DNA from: Bacillus timonensis
Lineage (GTDB): Bacteria; Bacillota; Bacilli; Bacillales; Bacillaceae_L
DNA length: 39,595 nucleotides
Direction: 5' to 3'
Assembly (NCBI RefSeq): GCF_004799755.1
Contig: NZ_SLUB01000037.1
Location: 1-39,595 of the forward strand
Under the pieces are notes generated by a model, which saw nothing but the letters and a program-made list of their open reading frames with translations, had not been told where the DNA came from and did not search any database. Every line of letters begins with the position of its first letter. The stretch's first letter is position 1. Of this stretch, positions 28,943-37,358 are shown piece by piece. Both the position numbers and the translations under genes were made by a program.

Positions 28943-31900
28943 ATGAAAATCAGAACCAAATTATTATTAGGGCTAAGTACATTACCCATTCTTCTCATCG
29001 TTCTTATCGCGATTGGATTTTCTCAAATCTCGAGTCTGAATAAAATGAATTCTACTCTAGAATCAAACTATGAATTAACGATTTTAGCAGAAGAAACACA
29101 TCGTGATATTAAGGATGAAGGCATTCGATTACGCAATCTTGTCGTTTTTAATGATGAGGCAACAATTCAAAAAGAACTAGCAAAATTGCAGGAATTGAAT
29201 CAATCTATTTTATCAAATATCGCATTAATCGAGGGAAAGACTGACACAGAAGAACAAAAAAACTTAATACGGAAACTTAAAGATACAAATGCTGACTTTA
29301 ATGTTTATCAACATGAGTTAATCGAACTTATTAATGCAGGGAAGAAAGACGAAGCTCGCGATTTAATTGATGAGAGTTCAGTCGACCTTCATGAAGAATT
29401 TTTTACCATTCTTACTGATATTACAAATTCTTTGGAGGAAACACAGGAAGCTTCATTAAACAATATCGTTTCGGAGTTTAAACGCGAATTAATGATTAGT
29501 GCTCTTATCTTAATTATTAGCGTTATTTTTATCATGAGTCTTCTTTCAAAAAGCGTGTGGACACTGACTTCAAAGTTAAATAAAGTCTCAATAGTGATGA
29601 AACAAGTAGCAAATGGCAGTTCTAATCTAAGTACCAAGGTTGCAGTGATATCCAATGATGAAATTGATGAAGTAGCAAGCTCATTTAATCAAATGACAGA
29701 TTCGTTAGAAGAACAAAAGCAGAAAGAAGAGGAGTTGATATGGGCTAAATCTAATATTGCTGAAATTACAACAAGTCTTAGTGGCATTCATGATTTAAAT
29801 ACTTTAGCCCAAACTTTCCTTTCGAAGGTTGTTCCACTCGTCGAATCAAGTCATGCTGTATTTTATGTAAAAGATTTGGAAGTTGAAGATGAAACAGATC
29901 GTTATACATTGCTTGCATCTTATGCATTTAAGGAGAGAAAGAATTTCTCCAATACAATCCGTTCAGGGGAAGGCCTTATTGGACAAGCTGTCCTTGAAAA
30001 ATCTCCAATTATTCTAACCGATGTCCCTTCAGACTATGTCCGTATAAACTCAGGCTTGGGGGATGCATCACCTCTAAATATATACGTATTACCGATTGTT
30101 TTTGAGGGGGATGTAAAGGCAGTCGTCGAGTTTGCCTCCTTCAAATTATATAGTGAAACACAACAAAGCTTCTTAGAAGAAATGATTAATGGTCTAGGTA
30201 TTATCATCGAAAGTGTGATGGGTAGAATTAGACTTGCTAGATTACTAGAGGAATCTCAAACACTAATGGAGGAAGTTCAAGCACAATCTGAAGAACTTCA
30301 GGCACAACAAGAGGAATTAAGGACTACGAATGAAGAACTTGAGGAGCAAACACAGGCACTTCGTCAGTCAGAGGAAAAACTTCAAGCTCAACAAGAAGAG
30401 CTTGAACAAACAAATGCAGATTTAGAAGAAAAGGCAAAGAACTTAGCAGATCAAAATAAGAAATTTGAACAAACGAATCGAGAAGTTGAAGCTGCGAGAG
30501 CAGAGTTAGAGGAAAAAGCAAAACAGCTTGCATTAAGTTCGAAATATAAGTCTGAATTCCTTGCAAATATGTCTCACGAGCTAAGAACACCATTAAATAG
30601 CTTACTCATTTTATCGAAGCTTTTAACGGACAATTCAGATGGGAACTTATCCGCAAAACAAGTGGAATATTCGAAAACCATCTATTCAGCAGGAAATGAT
30701 TTACTAGCACTAATAAATGATATCCTGGATTTAGCAAAGATTGAATCCGGAAAAATGGAAGTCAATCCGAGCCAAGTTCTAATTGAAGATTTAGCAGACT
30801 TCGCAGAAAGAGGCTATCGACCAATTGCGAATGAAAAGGGTCTGCAGTTTACGATCGAAGTCAAAAAAGATGTTCCTTCCTATCTTTATAGTGATGAACA
30901 AAGGATTCAACAAGTATTAAGAAATCTATTATCAAATGCGTTTAAGTTTACACAAGTAGGGGAAGTCAAACTAGAAATTTCTTACAACCGATCAATCAAA
31001 GGAGACCCTCATTTTGCTTTTTCAATAACGGACAGTGGCATTGGAATTCCACCCGAAAAACAAGGACTTATTTTTGAAGCGTTCCAGCAAGCAGATGGTA
31101 CAACGAGCCGAAAATATGGCGGTACTGGCTTAGGATTATCGATAACTAGGGAAATTGCGACTCTCTTAGGCGGGGAAGTTATCTTAAAAAGTGAAGAAGG
31201 TAAGGGTAGCACGTTTACATTTATTGTTGGTGAATACCAAAATGGGACAGAGCAACAAAAGGCTATTAAAGAGGTTGCTACATCAAGCGAGCAGCCAATT
31301 GAAGTTTTGCCTAAAAAGGCAATTACTCAAATAGTTGAACAAGAAACTCAAATGATTGATGAAAATAGCAAGATCAAAAGGCTCTTACTTATTGACGATG
31401 ATCCCTTACAACGAAATGCTCTTATGGAGTATATAGGAGATATGGATATTATCATTAAGGCTGTTTCATCAGGCTTTGAGGCAATCGAGGAATTAAAGGT
31501 TAGCTCCTTTGATCTCATTATCTTAGATTTAGGGCTACGTGATACGAATGGCTTTGATTTACTAGCAAAAATTAAGAATTCCCACCATCACGAAGATATT
31601 AAAGTGTTAGTATATACAGGACGTGATCTATCTTCGAAAGAGGAACTCCTCTTAAATAAGTATGTTCATCAGATTATCATTAAAGATGAACATTCACCGA
31701 TGAGGTTAAAGGAAGAGATTTCATTGCTACTGGATCACAATGATTCAGAGGAGGATGGGATAGAGTTTCTTTCCACGAAGCCCATTGGAGAACAAACTGG
31801 CCTGAATGGAAAGAAAATTCTTCTTGTCGATGATGATGTACGAAATGTATACGCAATTTCAAGTATCCTTGAGATGTATGGAATGAATGTGGTTTTCGCC

Positions 31901-32173
31901 GAAAATGGCATTGAGGGAATCGAAATCATACAGCAACAAACAGATATAGACCTTGTGTTAATGGATATTATGATGCCTGAAATGGATGGGTATGAGGCAA
32001 TTAAAAGGATTAGAGAGTTTTCGGAATTCAGTTCGCTACCTATCATTGCTTTGACAGCGAAGGCCATGAAGGAAGATCGTGAGAAATGTATGGAAGTAGG
32101 GGCATCAGATTATATTGTTAAACCGATTAATCCTGATCAACTCATTTCATTAATGAAGGTTTGGTTATATTAA
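28943..32173 (+). CDS. Membrane hybrid histidine kinase (HAMP-GAF-HisKA-HATPase-REC-REC), RsbK-like
   Basis: A 1076-residue sensor kinase. TM1 is 7-27, an extracytoplasmic helical-bundle sensor 28-182 (CHASE3/4HB type), TM2 183-203, HAMP 204-258 and GAF 275-430. A long Glu/Gln-rich coiled coil follows (430-535, repeats of EELQAQQEEL). HisKA has His545 in MSHELRTP. The HATPase has NLLSNAFKF, DSGIGIP and GGTGLGLS. REC1 is 813-930 (Asp862) and REC2 957-1076 (Asp1008), each with its acidic pair and lysine. The order matches RsbK of the B. cereus group, which governs sigma-B, but with an extra REC. ATG 28943 follows AAGGAG by six bases; the in-frame TTG at 28919 is rejected. Its regulator is presumably the upstream REC-GGDEF-EAL-HTH protein. 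Confidence 0.92.
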   Translation: MKIRTKLLLGLSTLPILLIVLIAIGFSQISSLNKMNSTLESNYELTILAEETHRDIKDEGIRLRNLVVFNDEATIQKELAKLQELNQSILSNIALIEGKTDTEEQKNLIRKLKDTNADFNVYQHELIELINAGKKDEARDLIDESSVDLHEEFFTILTDITNSLEETQEASLNNIVSEFKRELMISALILIISVIFIMSLLSKSVWTLTSKLNKVSIVMKQVANGSSNLSTKVAVISNDEIDEVASSFNQMTDSLEEQKQKEEELIWAKSNIAEITTSLSGIHDLNTLAQTFLSKVVPLVESSHAVFYVKDLEVEDETDRYTLLASYAFKERKNFSNTIRSGEGLIGQAVLEKSPIILTDVPSDYVRINSGLGDASPLNIYVLPIVFEGDVKAVVEFASFKLYSETQQSFLEEMINGLGIIIESVMGRIRLARLLEESQTLMEEVQAQSEELQAQQEELRTTNEELEEQTQALRQSEEKLQAQQEELEQTNADLEEKAKNLADQNKKFEQTNREVEAARAELEEKAKQLALSSKYKSEFLANMSHELRTPLNSLLILSKLLTDNSDGNLSAKQVEYSKTIYSAGNDLLALINDILDLAKIESGKMEVNPSQVLIEDLADFAERGYRPIANEKGLQFTIEVKKDVPSYLYSDEQRIQQVLRNLLSNAFKFTQVGEVKLEISYNRSIKGDPHFAFSITDSGIGIPPEKQGLIFEAFQQADGTTSRKYGGTGLGLSITREIATLLGGEVILKSEEGKGSTFTFIVGEYQNGTEQQKAIKEVATSSEQPIEVLPKKAITQIVEQETQMIDENSKIKRLLLIDDDPLQRNALMEYIGDMDIIIKAVSSGFEAIEELKVSSFDLIILDLGLRDTNGFDLLAKIKNSHHHEDIKVLVYTGRDLSSKEELLLNKYVHQIIIKDEHSPMRLKEEISLLLDHNDSEEDGIEFLSTKPIGEQTGLNGKKILLVDDDVRNVYAISSILEMYGMNVVFAENGIEGIEIIQQQTDIDLVLMDIMMPEMDGYEAIKRIREFSEFSSLPIIALTAKAMKEDREKCMEVGASDYIVKPINPDQLISLMKVWLY

Positions 32174-32192
32174 GGAAAGGACCTTTCGCACC

Positions 32193-33059
32193 ATGAATAC
32201 TCCATTTGAGAACCAATCGAGCTACATCGAATCGAGAACTAGCTCAGAACTTGAAAAAATTGAAATTGAATTATTGTTGCAAGGTCTTTATAAATGGTGT
32301 GGCTATGATTTTCGAAGCTATGCGTACAATTCTATAAGAAGAAGAATTCTTCACCGTGTTGAAGCTGAAAAACTTTCGAGTGTTACCGGGCTTCTTGAGA
32401 AAATTTTGCATGATTCAGCTTGTTTAAGAAGATTAATAGGGGATTTCTCTATTAACGTAACCGAAATGTTTCGAGATCCTTTATTCTTTTTAGATTTTCG
32501 AGAAAAAGTAGTTCCTTTACTACGGACCTACCCATCCATACGAATCTGGCATGCTGGATGTTCAACAGGGGAAGAAGTTTATTCAATGGCAATTTTACTT
32601 CTTGAAGAGGGACTCTATGAGAAGACAAAGATTTATGCGACAGATATTGATGCAGAAGCGTTAAAAGTTGCAAAATCGGGGAGATATCCGATCGAAAATA
32701 TGAAAAAGTATACAAAGAATTACTTACAGTCTGGAGGGCATAATGCCTTTTCAGACTACTATACGGTAAAAGATAGTAGAGTAAAGTTTCATTCGCAGTT
32801 ATCCAAAAACATTGTATTTGCTCAACACAACCTGGTTACAGACCAATCATTCAATGAATTTCACGTCATTTTATGTAGAAATGTCCTGATCTATTTTAAT
32901 AAGGAATTGCAAAAGAGAGTCCATAAATTGTTTTACGAAAGCCTTGCGATGTTTGGTATTCTTGGTCTTGGTGATAAGGAGACGATTTACTACACCGACA
33001 AGCAAGATTTTTACGAAGAAATTAGCCCAAAACAAAAATTGTATAAAAAGGTGAAGTAA
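32193..33059 (+). CDS. CheR-type protein-glutamate methyltransferase, RsbM-like
   Basis: A cytoplasmic S-adenosylmethionine-dependent methyltransferase of 288 residues. It has the N-terminal helical CheR domain, then NVTEMFRDP (88-96), the SAM loop IWHAGCSTGEEVYS (118-131), the acidic ATDID (149-153) and CRNVLIYFN near the end, all diagnostic. There are no TPR repeats. It begins 19 bases after the hybrid kinase and is last in the operon. No CheB methylesterase, chemoreceptor or other che gene is nearby. In the B. cereus group the CheR-like RsbM methylates its kinase partner RsbK; the same relationship is inferred here. It is less likely to be a chemotaxis enzyme. Confidence 0.9.
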   Translation: MNTPFENQSSYIESRTSSELEKIEIELLLQGLYKWCGYDFRSYAYNSIRRRILHRVEAEKLSSVTGLLEKILHDSACLRRLIGDFSINVTEMFRDPLFFLDFREKVVPLLRTYPSIRIWHAGCSTGEEVYSMAILLLEEGLYEKTKIYATDIDAEALKVAKSGRYPIENMKKYTKNYLQSGGHNAFSDYYTVKDSRVKFHSQLSKNIVFAQHNLVTDQSFNEFHVILCRNVLIYFNKELQKRVHKLFYESLAMFGILGLGDKETIYYTDKQDFYEEISPKQKLYKKVK

Positions 33060-33116
33060 TGTGAAACTTCAATCTGTGGGAGAAGTTTTACTGTTAGTTG
33101 CTGCGGGATAAATGAT

Positions 33117-33149
33117 AAAGGTTGCTTTTTAAATGAAGCAACCTTTTGT
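33117..33149 (+). terminator. Terminator of the signalling cluster
   Basis: AAAGGTTGCTT/AAGCAACCTTT, an 11-base perfect stem (33117-33127, 33136-33146), followed by Ts. It closes the five-gene run. Confidence 0.85.
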
Positions 33150-33158
33150 CTATGGTTT

Positions 33159-33644
33159 TTACGCTAAAGCATCTTCTTTACTAATGGCAAGGATAATCTT
33201 TCTTATGAGTAATCCAAGTAAAATCCCTGGAATAACACAAATCATTGGGAAAAAGACGGGTCCAAATGTGATTCCAAAAAAGATCGCTTTCGGTGCCACC
33301 ATTAATCCAACCGTCACACAATAAGCGGAAAAGGCAAATGGTAAAAAGGAATAGGGTGCTTTTCCACCACCAGCTTCCTTAAATGCATCCCACATGGCGA
33401 AGAAGTAAAGACAGGGGTAAAACATGAGCCACCCATAATCAATAGATCCTAGTGCTTGTTGGGTTTCACCTAAGAAGCTAAGCATAATTGCTTCATTAAA
33501 ATTTGCACAGGAATTGACCAAGAACTCTAAGAAAATAAAGGTAAGTCCTTTCACATATTGTTTATTTAATAATTGTCCGAACCCCGGTAATGCAATACTC
33601 CAAAAAATACGTTCTACAGCCTTCACATTCGTTTTATCCACCAC
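33159..33644 (-). CDS. Small multi-pass membrane protein
   Basis: A 161-residue protein with four or five hydrophobic segments. The N-terminal pattern IALPGFGQLLNKQYVKGLTFIFLE resembles the PGxGQ-xY-x-KG motif at the start of TM2/DUF5683-type membrane proteins. I do not recognise the family with confidence and assign no function. The start is uncertain: tandem GTGs at 33644 and 33641 have a weak ribosome site, and GTG 33626 (MKAVERIF) has GGTGGAT upstream. It is convergent with the CheR gene. Confidence 0.65.
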   Translation of the reverse strand: MVDKTNVKAVERIFWSIALPGFGQLLNKQYVKGLTFIFLEFLVNSCANFNEAIMLSFLGETQQALGSIDYGWLMFYPCLYFFAMWDAFKEAGGGKAPYSFLPFAFSAYCVTVGLMVAPKAIFFGITFGPVFFPMICVIPGILLGLLIRKIILAISKEDALA

Positions 33645-33713
33645 ACTTCAATTTCTATATACATATTTTCTTATATTTCCCAGTTAATTATTCATTTAAT
33701 TTTCCTTTAAAAA

Positions 33714-33737
33714 AAGCACCTGAAAATACAGGTGCTT
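33714..33737 (-). terminator. Terminator of the holin-like gene
   Basis: On the minus strand, AAGCACCTG-TATTTT-CAGGTGCTT followed by TTTTT; a nine-base perfect stem. Confidence 0.9.
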
Positions 33738-33747
33738 CATTTTGAAT

Positions 33748-34377
33748 TTACATATGCTCATTTGGTGGCGCAGGCATCCCGTGAATGTTGGTTCTGTCAG
33801 TATTATTGTTCTCAGGTGATGGCTCTTGAAATGATGGTTCTGCAGGTTGATTAACCGCTGCATTCACTTCGGGTTGAACCTGTGTGGGTTCGACTTGTTG
33901 TGAATAGGCGTCACCGTTTTGATTAGAATAGTTTTGCAAGCCATCCGGTTGAGCCTGGTAGCTTTGATACTCATTTTGTTCAAAATTTGCTGGGTTCGAG
34001 TTATTTTGTTGCACATTTTGAAATTGTTGTGGTTGGTTGACGTTCATTTGTTGCTGAGGGTATCCTTGTGATGGCTGTTCATGACCTGGATATTGATTTT
34101 GTTGCGGTGTATTTTGTTGGCTTGTAGACGGTTCATTTGGATTTTGAAGTTGTTGAGCAACTTGTGTAATCGCCTCTGCTGGTGTATCTGGAATTTTATC
34201 GAAAAATCCTTTTCCTTTATCCGGATTCGAGATAATCCCTAGTGCGGCAAGAAAACCGATAATGGCTGTCACATATGTTTCCCACGTTGTTAAATCGATT
34301 TGCATACCTAAATCTTTTAACACCATATATAAAATTGATGCAAGAGAGACCCATAATCCGTAATTTTTCCATTTCAT
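33748..34377 (-). CDS. Holin-like membrane protein with Q/N/P-rich tail
   Basis: A 209-residue protein in two unlike parts. Residues 1-58 contain two hydrophobic helices (about 6-26 and 32-50) and the pattern WKNYGLWVSLASILYMVLKD...GFLAALGIISNPDKGKGF, which resembles phi-LC3-type phage holins. Residues 72-209 are low-complexity, rich in Gln, Asn and Pro (QQNTPQQNQYPGHEQPSQGY), and predicted disordered. No endolysin or other phage gene is near, so it is probably a domesticated holin-fold protein. The function is unknown. AAAGGAG lies ten bases before ATG 34377, and a terminator follows the stop. Confidence 0.7.
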   Translation of the reverse strand: MKWKNYGLWVSLASILYMVLKDLGMQIDLTTWETYVTAIIGFLAALGIISNPDKGKGFFDKIPDTPAEAITQVAQQLQNPNEPSTSQQNTPQQNQYPGHEQPSQGYPQQQMNVNQPQQFQNVQQNNSNPANFEQNEYQSYQAQPDGLQNYSNQNGDAYSQQVEPTQVQPEVNAAVNQPAEPSFQEPSPENNNTDRTNIHGMPAPPNEHM

Positions 34378-34465
34378 ATGCTGATAACTCCTTTAAATAG
34401 TCTCCTTACATCTTATTCGGATTTTTTAAAAAACGTGCACAATGTTGGTTAGGTTGTACTATTAA

Positions 34466-34494
34466 CAAAAAGACGCCTCTAAAAATGGGGCGTC
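34466..34494 (-). terminator. Terminator overlapping the 3' end of the EcsC gene
   Basis: Minus strand GACGCC...GGCGTC (six base pairs) followed by TTTTTGTT; the stem overlaps the stop codon at 34479. Confidence 0.75.
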
Positions 34495-35300
34495 ATAGCT
34501 GCTGATTCATCTTGCAATCTTTCTAATATTCTTCTCTTGCGGTATAACATATTACCAGTCTCGGTTAAATCCTGGATCATGGACCGATTAGAGATGGCTC
34601 CGAAAATAATTCCTGCGATCGGTATCATTTGAAGTAGCTTTTTCCAACCAAATTGATCGCGGTACGTATACACAACCTCACGCCAACCTTGTAGTTGCGA
34701 CATCATTTCATTTGAAGAACTTCTGCCGTGATAAAAAGTGGATAGTTCCTTTAAGATTGCTTGCTTTCCAACAACATCTGCGGAAGAAAACTGTAAGCAT
34801 TTAATAATAAAAATTCGTTCGTTTTTTTCGTTAGGATCATATCCGTGAATGATGGCTATTTCTTGAAGTGTTTTTAATGACATCCCAAGCAAGGCGGGGA
34901 TATCAACTGCAAGTGTAAAAATCCCACCGATTCCTGTAGTTGCTCCTTGAAGTGTTGCCACCTTCGTCCATTTTTCGGCATGTTCATGACTCGCTTCGAT
35001 CATGGCTTGAAGCGGAATTTTTTCAATATCTGAGATACTTTCAACCTGAGTATTTGCTTTCTTTTCAACAAGATTTAAAATCGCTTTTTCTTGAATGAGA
35101 TATTTGCCACCGGTTTGAATATAGCTTCCAATTTCATCGAGGAGCAGACCTATTTTTTCGTGGATAAACTTTGGAGTCAGTTTATCCAGTATTTTAAAAG
35201 GGATTCGACCGATTCGTTCCCAAAACCATAATCCACTTTGGCTTTTTTCCCAAGCTTCTATCTTCGTTAATTCATCTTCAAGCAGCTGTTTCGATTCCAT
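34479..35300 (-). CDS. EcsC family protein
   Basis: A 273-residue protein of the EcsC family, named for the third gene of the B. subtilis ecs ABC-transporter operon. Here it is free-standing and not next to ecsA or ecsB. Markers are QGATTGIGGIFTLAVDIPALLGMSLKTLQEIAIIHGYDP, the most conserved segment and probably membrane-associated, and the C-terminal IPIAGIIFGAISNRSMI. The N-terminal part is amphipathic. The biochemical function is unknown. AAAGGGG stands seven bases before ATG 35300. Confidence 0.85.
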   Translation of the reverse strand: MESKQLLEDELTKIEAWEKSQSGLWFWERIGRIPFKILDKLTPKFIHEKIGLLLDEIGSYIQTGGKYLIQEKAILNLVEKKANTQVESISDIEKIPLQAMIEASHEHAEKWTKVATLQGATTGIGGIFTLAVDIPALLGMSLKTLQEIAIIHGYDPNEKNERIFIIKCLQFSSADVVGKQAILKELSTFYHGRSSSNEMMSQLQGWREVVYTYRDQFGWKKLLQMIPIAGIIFGAISNRSMIQDLTETGNMLYRKRRILERLQDESAAMTPHF

Positions 35301-35397
35301 TTACATACCCCTTTCATTCTTAATTGCTATTGTGTATTACGTATTTATGTATGAATGGTTTCAAAATATCAAGGAGCACATTTAAAATGAACGAAAC

Positions 35398-35429
35398 AAA
35401 GCCAGGCTTTACACATAAAACCTGGCTTT
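35398..35429 (-). terminator. Hairpin downstream of the flavoprotein gene
   Basis: AAAGCCAGG/CCTGGCTTT, a nine-base perfect stem with a 14-base loop. The T-run on the minus strand is interrupted (TTTGTTT), so efficiency is uncertain. Confidence 0.65.
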
Positions 35430-35439
35430 TAGTATGCTT

Positions 35440-36003
35440 TTATTTTTTTAACACGTCATGGTCAACATAACGTTCACCATTCATTTCACTGATTACATTA
35501 ATTGCTACCTTAGCACCGTCACCAGCCGTAATAATGGTGTGAACACTTACACCTGCACATGTACCTGCAGCCCAAATGCCGTCAACATTTGTTTTTCCAG
35601 ATGCATCCACATCAAGAACGGTTTTAATACGAGGCTCAATACCATCTTTAGTTGCAACGCCTGCAGCTGCAGCGACATCAGTTAGAGCGCCTGTTGCAAA
35701 AATAACGTATTTTCCTTCGTACTCACCATTTTCAGTGACAACCTTAAAACCGATTTCAGATTTTTCCACAGAAGTTACGGCTTGTTGAACCACTTCAGCA
35801 CCAAATTTTGCTGCTTGTTTTTGCCCAGTTTCCACTAAATCTGGACCTTCAATTTCCATAACGCCATAATGGTTTTCGACCCATGCACGTTTAGTCATAC
35901 CTTTATCACTATCTAAAAGTAATGTTTTCTTTCCAGCTTTTGCAGTAAATAAAGCTGCACTCGCACCAGCAGGGCCAGCTCCAACAATCACAATATCAAA
36001 CAT
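35440..36003 (-). CDS. Short FAD-dependent oxidoreductase, thioredoxin-reductase-like
   Basis: A 187-residue flavoprotein. The N-terminal FAD motif is DIVIVGAGPAGASAALFTAKAGKKTLLLD. A second FAD segment is TNVDGIWAAGTCAGVSVHTIITAGDGAKVAINV. This is essentially the FAD domain of thioredoxin reductase with the NADPH-binding domain and the CxxC redox pair missing, so it is about 60% of the usual length. The reading frame is intact with normal ends, so it appears to be a genuine short family and not a truncation. Its redox partner is unknown. AAGGAG lies ten bases before the ATG. Confidence 0.82.
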   Translation of the reverse strand: MFDIVIVGAGPAGASAALFTAKAGKKTLLLDSDKGMTKRAWVENHYGVMEIEGPDLVETGQKQAAKFGAEVVQQAVTSVEKSEIGFKVVTENGEYEGKYVIFATGALTDVAAAAGVATKDGIEPRIKTVLDVDASGKTNVDGIWAAGTCAGVSVHTIITAGDGAKVAINVISEMNGERYVDHDVLKK

Positions 36004-36084
36004 TGTACAAGCACTCCTTTATGTAAAATAGTATCCAATGATAATTATACCCATTTAAACCATGCCAATCTAATTTTTTGCTTA

Positions 36085-36118
36085 AAAAAAGGGATAAAAA
36101 GGAATCCACTTTTACCCC
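36085..36118 (-). terminator. Terminator of the MFS gene
   Basis: Minus strand GGGGTAAAA/TTTTATCCC (one G-U pair) followed by seven Ts; it overlaps the MFS stop codon. Confidence 0.78.
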
Positions 36119-37341
36119 TGCATTGTTTCTGAAGTTTGGTTATAGGTTTGCTTCGTTTGTACCACCATTTTCGTGCTTCGATCATGAAGAAAATAATAAA
36201 GCACAATCCCTAATAGCACATAAAAGCCACTAAAGAAATAAAACGTACCAAGCCCGATTTTCGCACTAAGAAGGCCAACTACGGATGATCCTAAACCGAT
36301 CCCTGTATCATAAATGGATAAGAAAGTAGCTGTTGCTGTACCTCTTCGTCTTGGCGCCGCAGCTTGAACCGCAATGGTTTGGAAGCTTGGAAATAACGTT
36401 CCCCAGCCTAAGCCGATTAAGGCAGCTGCTACTAAAAACGTAACGGAAGTTGATGAAGTTCCAAGGAATAGCATTCCAATTGCAAAGACCACAATCGACG
36501 GATAGATAATTTTATTTGCGCCATATTGATCAAACCATCTTCCAGTGAAAGGTCTTGAAAGGATAAGTACGACTGCATATACCATGAAAAAGAAACTTGA
36601 AACCTCTAATAATCCAATTTCCTGTGCATATACAGACACGAAAGATAAAAGGGAGGAGTACACAATTCCTAATAATCCACCAACAATTGAGATTTTTATC
36701 GCAGGTACCTCGAAAAGGTCTCCAAAAGATAATTTTGTTTTCATTGATTTTTGTTGTGTTGCTTTTTCTTGTGCTCTTGCAGGTACTTTAACAAAATAAC
36801 CTGTCACTAATGCCAGGATTGCACAAATCGCACCAACGATAAATACGCTATCCATTCCTGATTGGTTCATAAGTGTTAAGCCTAAAAATGGACCAATGAC
36901 CATTGCTAGGTTGTTTGACATGATAAAATACCCCATTCCTTCACCTTTACGTGAATCTGGGATAATGTCTGCAATAATTCCTCCAGCAGCTGTTGTTGCC
37001 ATTCCGAATCCAATCCCGTGAAATAAACGTAAAAGTAAAACGGAATAAATCGATGGAGTAAAGAAATAGAAAAGCGATGAAATCATGAAAATAAGTAAGG
37101 AAAGAGAAAGGACTTTCTTTCTTCCGATGGTATTAAGCCATTGTCCCGCAAATGGACGGATGATGATGGCGGAGAATAAAAAGACTGTAATCATGAGTCC
37201 TGCTTCTAACTCATTACCGCCTAGATCATTTAATGTGTAAACCGGTAATGTAACCAATAAATAATAAAACGTCAAAAATACAAAGAAATTACTAAGAGAA
37301 AGATTGAGAAAGTCTTTCGTCCAAAGCTTTTGTTTCTCCAT
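36112..37341 (-). CDS. MFS transporter (multidrug efflux type)
   Basis: A 12-TM major facilitator of 409 residues. Motif A in the 2-3 loop is AGQWLNTIGRKKVL, and the matching second-half loop is TGRWFDQYGANKI. A motif-C-like glycine pattern (MVIGPFLGL) suggests a drug:H+ antiporter. The substrate is unknown. ATG 37341 is preceded by AGGAGGAGA; longer in-frame starts would overlap the end of the MarR gene and include this ribosome site. It lies 17 bases downstream of marR in one operon, so the MarR protein probably represses it and releases it on drug binding. Confidence 0.88.
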   Translation of the reverse strand: MEKQKLWTKDFLNLSLSNFFVFLTFYYLLVTLPVYTLNDLGGNELEAGLMITVFLFSAIIIRPFAGQWLNTIGRKKVLSLSLLIFMISSLFYFFTPSIYSVLLLRLFHGIGFGMATTAAGGIIADIIPDSRKGEGMGYFIMSNNLAMVIGPFLGLTLMNQSGMDSVFIVGAICAILALVTGYFVKVPARAQEKATQQKSMKTKLSFGDLFEVPAIKISIVGGLLGIVYSSLLSFVSVYAQEIGLLEVSSFFFMVYAVVLILSRPFTGRWFDQYGANKIIYPSIVVFAIGMLFLGTSSTSVTFLVAAALIGLGWGTLFPSFQTIAVQAAAPRRRGTATATFLSIYDTGIGLGSSVVGLLSAKIGLGTFYFFSGFYVLLGIVLYYFLHDRSTKMVVQTKQTYNQTSETMQG

Positions 37342-37358
37342 GCTGTCTCCTCCTGTTG

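Noticed and set aside
32193-33059. Chemotaxis operon membership of the CheR
   Set aside because: No cheA, cheW, cheY, cheB or chemoreceptor gene is nearby; the partner is a hybrid kinase.
33748-34377. Prophage remnant
   Set aside because: The holin-like domain is the only phage-related hint. No endolysin, integrase, capsid or att-like repeat is nearby, and the neighbours are ordinary chromosomal genes.
35387-35470. 27-codon plus-strand ORF with AAGGAG upstream
   Set aside because: It runs through the hairpin at 35398-35429 and into the 3' end of the opposing flavoprotein gene. Its composition does not look like a protein, so the ribosome-site match is probably chance.
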